Shown: positions 12,378-64,000 of the stretch, piece after piece
How positions within the stretch are numbered: position 1 is the first letter of the stretch
Layout of the letters: each line of letters opens with the position of its first letter
Assembly (NCBI GenBank): GCA_032207245.1
Contig: CM063504.1
Location: forward strand, 24,284,491 to 24,348,490
From: Pardosa pseudoannulata
Lineage: Eukaryota; Arthropoda; Arachnida; Araneae; Lycosidae
DNA: 64,000 nt
Reading direction: 5' to 3'
The notes under the pieces: model-generated
Database searches by the model: none
Told to the model about the DNA's origin: nothing
The model's input: the letters and a program-made list of their open reading frames with translations, nothing else
Made by a program: the position numbers and the translations under genes

Positions 12378-12478
12378 CTTATGCCTAGACACATCCCAGC
12401 TACTGTTTAGATCAACCGGGGATATTAAAGGTGATTTTGGAAGAATTCACACATGAAGCATGTCTGTTTATCAAGCTT

Positions 12479-12479
<1 letters not shown>

Positions 12480-12571
<92 letters not shown>
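12480..12571. repeat. (CA)n(TA)n microsatellite
   Basis: CA repeats (12483-12510) followed by TA repeats (to 12571). It directly abuts the end of the Tc1-like relic, which fits insertion at TA. Confidence 0.97.
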
Positions 12572-12576
<5 letters not shown>

Positions 12577-13690
12577 GAACAGCCATTCCAGTATGGCCAC
12601 CCTATTAATAACATGTAGGACCACCTTTAGTCCTCAAAATCACCAGAACCCGGCATTGTATTGACTTCACAAGGTGCTCATAGGTAGTATGAGGTAACTG
12701 GTACCAAGCGCTCATCAACTGGTCATACAATTTCCGCACATTGTAAGAGGGTAGCGTGGCAGCACGAATTTGGTTTTCCAGGTGAGACCAGAAATGCTCT
12801 ATTAGATTAATGTCAGGTGAATTTTAAGTCCAAGACATGATTTGAAAGTCATTGGAAAGTCCCTCGAACCACTCCCTGATGAATCGACCCTTATGATATG
12901 ATGCATTATCCTATTGGCGAACACCATCCCCTGCGGAAATACTGTTATCATGAATGAAAGAACCTGGTCTGCAACGATGTCCACTTAGAACACAAACGTC
13001 AGGAATTGCTCTATGGGGATTATGGGTCCTAATGTGCTCCATGGAAACATTGATCACACCATAATACCCCCCCACACACACACACACACATGGGCTTGTC
13101 TCTGTTCAACTGTGCATCCGAACGCCAGGGTTTCCTTTGGAAATCGTCGTATTCGCACACGTTTGTCAATGTGATTGACCAGAAATAAGTGATTCGATGA
13201 ACAAAGCAACTTTTTTCCATTCTTCTAATTCCAATTCCGATGTTTCTTGCGCCATTGCAGAGCAGCTAACAATGACGTGTTGTCAGTGCAGGGATATGCT
13301 TCAGCCTCCAGCTGTGTAGGCCAGTATGTAGCAATGTAAGCTGCACAGTGTGTTCAGAAACATTGTGTGGATTACCGCTGTTGTAGCTGGTAGATCTTTC
13401 GGCTATCGTAGCTCTTTAATAAAGGCGAATAATGAGTGACAATCTTCTCTTTCCCCTGGAATTAATGTGCTGTGGACAACATACCGCTGGCCGGCGACTA
13501 GTAGTTTCACCATCCCTGCATCACTTTCGATATGTGCTCACAACAACTGCACGTGAACAGTCCACTAAATGCGCCGTTCGTTATACTGATGTTCCCCATA
13601 GACGAACCATAAAGATTTAACTTTTATAGAAATCCGATAAATCAGCTGCTTTTCCCATCATGGCTAATCCCACTGTGTTTCGAAAGACAA
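12572..13690 (-). pseudogene. Tc1-like transposase relic
   Basis: Read on the minus strand from about 13660: MGKAADLSDF (start of the HTH), LVDCSRAVVVSTYRK, SRRPAV, QWRKKHRNW, RVRIRR, HIRTHNPHRAI, DNASYHKGRF, NSPDINLIEHFW (third acidic site), ENQIRAATLPSYNVRKLYDQ and SIQCRVLVILRTKGG. This is the order of a complete Tc1-family transposase with bipartite HTH and DDE domain. The first catalytic site (WSDESRF in relatives) is changed to CSSNHLF, and there are stops and frameshifts throughout. A CA microsatellite (13072-13091) has grown inside it. Terminal repeats are not clear, so the outer limits are approximate. Confidence 0.85.
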
Positions 13691-13699
13691 TATATAACA

Positions 13700-16429
13700 G
13701 CCTTATATACTTCAACATGATAAACAGGATTATAGTTCATAAGAGTGAGTTATCAATTAAATTCAAGATACATACATTGGAAGACTGTCGATGATGTATG
13801 GGAGATTTATATTCAAAAGTTAAAGAAGAGAGACTTTGGAAAGCTTTAGATTGAGATCAGTGCATGACTGCCTGGTTGATCATCTTCATAAAAGGTGTAT
13901 ATTGCCATTCTCCTTGTGGAATCTATGTTGCAATGTGAACAAATTACACTTTGTTGTCGGTTTATACATAACTGCAGCATAAAGACAATGATATTCTACC
14001 CCATGAGTTTGGTTACGGATCTCAAATTTTGGTGTAGACTTTTGGGATACTTTTCTCTTAACTTTCGAAAGTTGTTTTTCAAAAATGATTTTCGAAAGTT
14101 AAGAGAAAACCAGAGAGAGAATTTTGAGTCCACAATTTGTGTTTTAAGGGGTTTCTAAATTTTTACGTTTATTCGTTCTTTTTGTGTTGGTACGCTGCCT
14201 ATTTGTGTGGAACAATATCTATTACTGACATACGTAAAAACAATAAATAGACCAGTCTTAGGGTAAAATCATCTTTTTATTGCTGAAGTTTAAGGGACAT
14301 CAAATCATATTCATAACAACCATCTAGGAAATATAAAAAATGACCACTTCTAAAATGCTTATGATCTATAGGATCGAGTATAAAAAATGATACAAAACAT
14401 ACAACATGTTGAGTTTCCTTCAAATTTTGTCCTCCGTCCTTAATTCTTACTTATTTCTAAAATCAACCATAAAAAACTGTATCTTATGGACAAAATTTAA
14501 AATTACCCTGTATGATTATTTTTAAAATAATGTACAGAATGAGTATTAAATTTAATACTCATTGCCCTCAAATAACCAAATTCAAACCAGCCCTTAATTG
14601 TAAATTTGATGTACTTTTAATAACTTTAGAATACTCATCTAAATTATTTTTAGGTTTTCATCATGCGATAAATAATTTTACCAATTATCATTCTAATGGA
14701 ATTATATTTTCTGACAAACTTTTCTGTAATTTTTTTACAGAAAAATCAGTGTTTCTCAAACTATGGCTTAATTTTTAATAAATGTCATCCTACCATTAAA
14801 CACAGTAAAAATAAACTTCGAAGGTTTATGAGTTAAATAAATCGTAAACATAATGTACTTTTGTGTCGATATGTTATCTGTTATTCTTGATTACGTATAC
14901 AGATAAGGGATCAAATTGTACGTATACACGCATATATACTAATTACTATTTAAATAAAATGTAAGCTGTTTACTGTTAAATATTTAAACATAGCAGGTAA
15001 ATTCTTTTTGGCATAAATTAATGTTAGAATGATTGTTTAAAATGCGTGTTCGTTATATCACAACAATCTTAATTAAGTTATAAAACACACATACACATAA
15101 TTTAAATATATGCTTGTGTTTGTATGAGTCTTTATTCAAACTGGCTAAATGGTGGGATTAATGTGAAATACACCTGAGGCGAGATTCAATTTAAAGGAAA
15201 CTCAATTTGACACATATCTTTCCCACGTGGTCTATCATTACATCCTAGTATATATGCTTTGCTGTAAGGGTCACACTAAATGCTTTTCAATAAGTTAACA
15301 GTGATGTCCAGCGTTAGGGGCTGAAACGACGTGGATTAGAATCATTTGCAAATGCAAAGTGTTACAAAAGGTGACATCAATACAAAATGGTATATGTTTA
15401 CAAATAAAATACATAGAAATCCAAGGAATAAAAACATTCACAAAACCACTCGGAATTAAACACTTTCATAGAAAATTATGTAGAATGCAATTGAATGGCT
15501 CATAACTTGACGAGATGAATGAAGACAACTTAGAATTCAGACTTATTACTATTTCTTTTAATTAGGAAAATATATAGTCGAAAGTATGATAAGAAAAAAT
15601 GTACAGAAGATAAGAATTCTGGTAATTTTGTACAAAAATAAATCATCGAGATTTTCATAGCATAATAATATTTAATAAAACTGCCAGCGAAATAAAATTT
15701 AAGAACAAACTGTTATCAAATTGAACTAAATCTATTGAAAATATATCAAATTGAAAATAAAACTTTAAAAAGTTTCTCAAATCAATTAAGAAAAAATTCA
15801 AATATTTTCGTGTACATTTACTTCGAAACTAATCTAAAGGAGAAATAAGATACATCAGCAACACCTCTCAAAAAATTTTAAAGGTCTTAATTTTTATACA
15901 TCATTAATGAAGTAAAAAATAAATTAACAAATATGTGATTTACTTTTCCGATAATACTGAGTCTAATCAACTATCAGTGTTTCGCATTAATATGCATAAT
16001 AATATTGTAATAAAATAAAAATGCTACTGTTATTGTAAATAATTAGTAATGATAAATAAAAATTGATAACTTGTAAAATATATTTTAGCATCGAATGAGT
16101 CTAAATGCTGAATAACAAGCCGTAAGTATTTAAACAGTTTTAAAAGAATAGTGAGAAAACCTTATATTTATAAAACCTCTGATTAGAGCATTAGAGTCTT
16201 ATTCCAAATGAAAAACTCTTTTTTATACAATGAAAATATTCTCTTTTGAGCATTGATATGTTACCTGTTATTTTTTATGCATGAATAATAAATTCATAAT
16301 AAGTGGCATTTGTAATTAATAGCCTCTACTAAAAGATGAAATTATTTTACAATTGGCTGCTAATAACCAGCAGGAATTTGAAATTAGCATTTACGGGTCA
16401 GAGGACAATATCACGATCAAATATTAAAA
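13700..16429. other. AT-rich intergenic DNA with small palindromes
   Basis: No gene recognised. Contains the hairpin at 14051-14109, a perfect 26-bp palindrome at 14538-14563 (centre TTAAA|TTTAA) and a smaller hairpin around TTTTCTGTA / TACAGAAAA near 14720-14745. Confidence 0.6.
14051..14109. repeat. Perfect 20-bp inverted repeat, 19-nt loop
   Basis: TTTTCTCTTAACTTTCGAAA at 14051-14070 is exactly complementary to TTTCGAAAGTTAAGAGAAAA at 14090-14109. No open frame or Pol III boxes explain it. Confidence 0.95.
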
Positions 16430-17145
16430 CCCATTAATGCCTAGCATCAATTTTTATGGACAGTTAAGAAAAATAGCTTCAAAATGTTTATGCTTTCTTT
16501 GGGTGTTTTTTTTTAGATAAGATAGATAGAAATTCTATAAACAATCTATCAAATTTTCGATCCCATGAAATTTTACTATTTTTAATTTTGACATTTGGAT
16601 ACTTTTCTGCATTTTATGATTTTTCAAGCCTATTACACAAATTCACATTTTAGGTCTGTACTTCGACTGAAATCCTATCAAATAGCTTTATGCGTTATAA
16701 AGCTTTTTTTACAGTACGATGTTCACATGCAATGCCGAAGAAATCCATTATCATATTTTTACTTTTTTTATATATAACTGGCATCTTATGATATTTAAAA
16801 GATAGCTCATCACGAAGGAGGACAGGCTGTAATATTCAAAGTTGTTTCATATTTGTTTTACACTGCGCAGTCCCTAATAACGTTTTGAGTGATTTTTTAG
16901 GTATTCATCAATATATATTAGGCCGAACTGACTTGGCCGTTAATGGGTTACGTGAAGGAAGAATGTTTGTCAAACTTAAAATATGTCATTAGGGCATCCC
17001 TCTGACAAGATATTATTCAGTTCAATCTTGCTCATGAACCATTAATTAAATTTCATGTTTGTCTTACTCTGTGCAGACCAAAATAACGTAGACTTAAGAT
17101 ATTTAACAATATAAATTCAGCAGAAATGACTCGGGCATTAATGGG
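16430..17145. mobile_element. piggyBac-like MITE with duplicated right end
   Basis: Left end CCCATTAATGCC at 16430 and inverted ends GGCCGTTAATGGG (to 16947) and GGGCATTAATGGG (to 17145). The interior is related to the element at 24859-25304, for example ATTTTTATGGACAG versus ATTTTTAAGGACAG. About 200 bp at 16845-17047 are repeated, diverged, at 17050-17250, giving two right ends. TTAA sites at the borders are imperfect, so this is an old copy. Confidence 0.55.
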
Positions 17146-17259
17146 TTATGTGATAGAATTTTTGACAAACATAAAGCATACCATCAGGACATCTATCTGA
17201 CAACATATTATTCAATCCAATCATGCTTATGAGCCATTGGTTAAATTTTCGACAATTTA

Positions 17260-18353
17260 ATAGTAAACTTTTCTTGGGATTACAAAACCACACCTTCGAG
17301 CAAGGACTGAAATCACTTCACACTTACAACATCACCACTGTGCTTTACTATTTTTTTTTATCATTTTCGATATGTTGAAGACAAATGAGTAACTTCTAAC
17401 AAACCTATAGTCGTAGGTTTTAGTCTTCGTACGTTTAGTTACAAAACTACACACAAAAACACTGGGAAGATCCTCGGCCTCTGAAATGTATCTTCTGAAC
17501 ACCTACGTAGGTCCTACATAAAACTAAGTTTTTGGTGTCATTCAGTTTTTCTAAATAAATATGTTACCAAGCAATGAATGATATTTTTGCAACACTCGTA
17601 ACACAAAGATTGTTGATTCAAGATATGTAAATTTTTCAATACGTTTTTCCTAAATCAAGGCTTTTTGTTGTAAAAGAAAAACCATAATTATGAGTATCTG
17701 TTTAGTTTTAAAGCATAGGAAGGTTTTTACTTTTGAAGTTATACCATATATATTAAACATTATTATGAAAGGAGTAAACCTTAAATTAAATAATCTTTTA
17801 TATTACTACATTATTATTTATATATTGTTTTCTATAAGTTAACACGCTTTATTAATGTATGCATTTCTATATCTAATATAAATTCCAGATAAAAAGAGAT
17901 TTATGAACCGTTTGAGGTACGTTAAATTACAACTCTTCGAAATTTTAGGCGATGTTATTTAAATTTTTATTTACCCTGACATAAAATATTCTTTGTTTAG
18001 AATGAACTTTTCTTATGCAATTTAAATTTGTTTATGGATTTTACATTTTTGCTATGTTAGGTAAAGCTCAAATAATAGAATTGAATGAAAAAAAAGTTAT
18101 AAATTATAGGAAAGAAAAATGTATTATAATATTTAGCCTTCTCCCTATTCTGCACCCCACCTTTTCTAATTACCTACATTTCATAAAGTAGTCGAAAATC
18201 GGTTCTCCGTTCCTTTTCAAAATAAATCTTGCATCGTGAAGAAGAAAATAAAAAGAGAACGTTAATAAACAACAAACTGAACAAACCAACGATCGCCACG
18301 AATGTCACTTCTAGAACTGGTATGTTCCGCTAGCCATGCGTAAAAATCACCCT
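17260..18353. other. AT-rich DNA downstream of multiplexin
   Basis: No gene recognised. May include 3'UTR if a distal polyadenylation site is used. Confidence 0.5.
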
Positions 18354-18359
18354 TTTATT
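18354..18359 (-). terminator. Candidate polyadenylation signal of multiplexin
   Basis: AATAAA on the minus strand, about 103 nt after the TGA stop. It is the first canonical hexamer downstream of the stop. Other AATAAA hexamers occur further on in this AT-rich DNA, so a longer 3'UTR is possible. Confidence 0.5.
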
Positions 18360-18461
18360 GCCGAAAAACGTTTACACTCACGTTAAACTCTAATAATTCA
18401 CACTGAGGCCGAGATTAATCCCGCCATGATTATATAGAGGAATACTCCAGAAAACGCTTCC

Positions 18462-62673
<44,212 letters not shown>

Positions 62674-62756
62674 CTGAAAAATAAGAAAAAAGAAATTATT
62701 ATGAAAACTCCACAAGCAAAATTAATGATTTAATCCTCTGGAACACTTATATGACG

Positions 62757-62905
62757 ACTTAATACTTACCAGTATAGACCTCTATACATACCAATTTAAG
62801 CCTTAATGCATATCACTGTATGCTTTAATACATACCAGTGTAGTTCTTAATACATACCAGTAAGGGCCTGAATATATACCTTTGTACGCCACAATTTATT
62901 CAAGT
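62757..62905. repeat. Degenerate roughly 30-bp tandem repeat
   Basis: About five variants of TTAATACATACCAGTGTAG. Copies are strongly diverged. Confidence 0.65.
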
Positions 62906-63064
62906 GTAGTCCCTTCTGATACTTTATCGTGTGTTGTTTCGGATATTTTTTATTCGCAAATCCTCTGTATGAAATATTTTCATATTAAATTCAAAAAGTC
63001 TTTGACCCTTTGAGGTAGGGTGCATCTTATATGCAACGTCTTTCAAACGGACTCAGAGCGAGTA

Positions 63065-63729
63065 TCCCCTATATAATAATAGCTTAAGTTATCTGTCCGT
63101 CTGTCCTCGCATTTATGAAGCGGTTGGAACTGGATTGGATAGAGGCATCCATATTGGATTCTTGATGAGTTAAGGTTATCAAAATTCAAAGCGAGTAAAG
63201 TTTATCTATCTGATTCTAAAAGAAATTAATATAAATATTCTTCATATCACAGTGAAAAATACTTTCGTCTTTAAAACGTTCAAAATTCCCCTCTTCTCCC
63301 CTTTTGGAGCATTTAACGCCCTTATTTCAATCCCTATTTTCTCCGGTTAAGAGCAGCCGATTAAATTTATCAATTTATTACATAAATAGGTAAAAATAAC
63401 ACTTTTTCTATCATTATGACGTCATTCCTTTAACCATCTTATATAATCATTTCTTATTTTAAATTATTTAAATATCGTCTGCATTATTTTCATATGTTTT
63501 ATCACTGAACTTAGATATTGCAGAAATTATTTTCTTTTATATTTTGGTTAAATAATATATTAGGTTAGGTACATATGTAATAATTTTAAATTTAATCATC
63601 GATTATTTTTTGTTGCAAGATAATTCTCAGCCAAAAAACCAGCCATGTTTTTACCTGCCTCATGGTACTTTATAATTCTGGAAATTTAAAATTTTTACTG
63701 ATCCCGTCATATGACGGGCTATATGCTAG
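63065..63729 (+). mobile_element. Non-autonomous Helitron, second copy
   Basis: Starts TCCCCTATATAATA after an A (63064) and ends ATATGCTAG before a T (63730). A perfect 16-bp palindrome CCCGTCATATGACGGG (63703-63718) stands 7 nt before CTAG. Interior matches the element at 2500-3549, e.g. ATCATTATGACGTCATTCCT near 63411. 665 bp, no coding. Confidence 0.82.
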
Positions 63730-64000
63730 TATCATTAATGATATTTTAAGTAAAACATTTAATTAGTATTTTTTATTTCTACTAGAGGTAGATCTACGTC
63801 TGTTATAAGTGAACTTGTCTACTAGAGAATCATCTGGTTCAATTTAAAAAATGTTGCATATATGATAACCCTTCTTCAAAAGGTGGACTCCGCTTAATGT
63901 GATCAGTTTGGGACACCGTGATTTTGGCAACAATAAGTGATTGATAACAATAAACGATATGCAAAATTAGATACATTTACCCCCCCTCCCCTCCTTTAAT

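Larger units (their letters stand above)
62674..64000 (-). other. Upstream multiplexin intron (continues beyond window)
   Basis: Contains a degenerate short tandem repeat (62757-62905) and the Helitron at 63065-63729. No further collagen exon is seen to the window edge. Confidence 0.65.

Overview
The window is eukaryotic, AT-rich, intron-rich DNA, most likely from an arthropod. The transposon mix (mariner, Tc1, pogo, piggyBac-like, Helitron, hAT, tRNA-derived SINEs), long TA microsatellites and long introns would suit a chelicerate such as a spider, but that placement is inference. The sequence itself only shows a bilaterian collagen XV/XVIII gene.

Only one host gene is recognised. It is the 3' half of a multiplexin (collagen XV/XVIII alpha chain) gene on the minus strand, read from about 62673 down to the stop codon at 18462. 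I assembled 13 consecutive exons from splice sites and reading frame: 25, 113, 114, 118, 45, 122, 129, 39, 69, 195, 116, 94 and 219 nt. They join into one open frame of 465 codons plus stop. In order they encode a short non-collagenous piece, interrupted Gly-X-Y collagen, the multiplexin trimerization domain, a short Thr/Pro-rich hinge, a complete endostatin-like domain and an unusual basic C-terminal tail. The first part of the gene lies beyond 64000. A polyadenylation signal lies about 100 nt after the stop.

1-18350 is the region downstream of the gene. It holds no recognised host gene. It contains a pogo-type transposase remnant (1-1260), a non-autonomous Helitron (2500-3549), a hAT-like MITE (about 4685-5338), large TA/TG microsatellites (6.2-7.1 kb), a CpG-rich non-coding block (7.37-8.01 kb), a dead mariner (8013-9337) with a palindromic insertion, a Tc1-like relic (about 12.57-13.69 kb) and a piggyBac-like MITE (16.4-17.1 kb).

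18462-64000 is the gene. Its introns carry TTAA-flanked elements (24859-25304, 29099-29521, 37791 end, 46395-47456, about 47600-49653), a deletion-derived Tc1 element coding only for DNA-binding helices (34553-35170), SINEs with perfect target duplications (36288-36473, 42363-42628), several minisatellites and a second Helitron copy (63065-63729). No operon-like or defence-like system is present. The most interesting points are the exon structure of the gene, including a GC-AG intron and a possible convertase site in the tail, and the structure of the mobile DNA within it.
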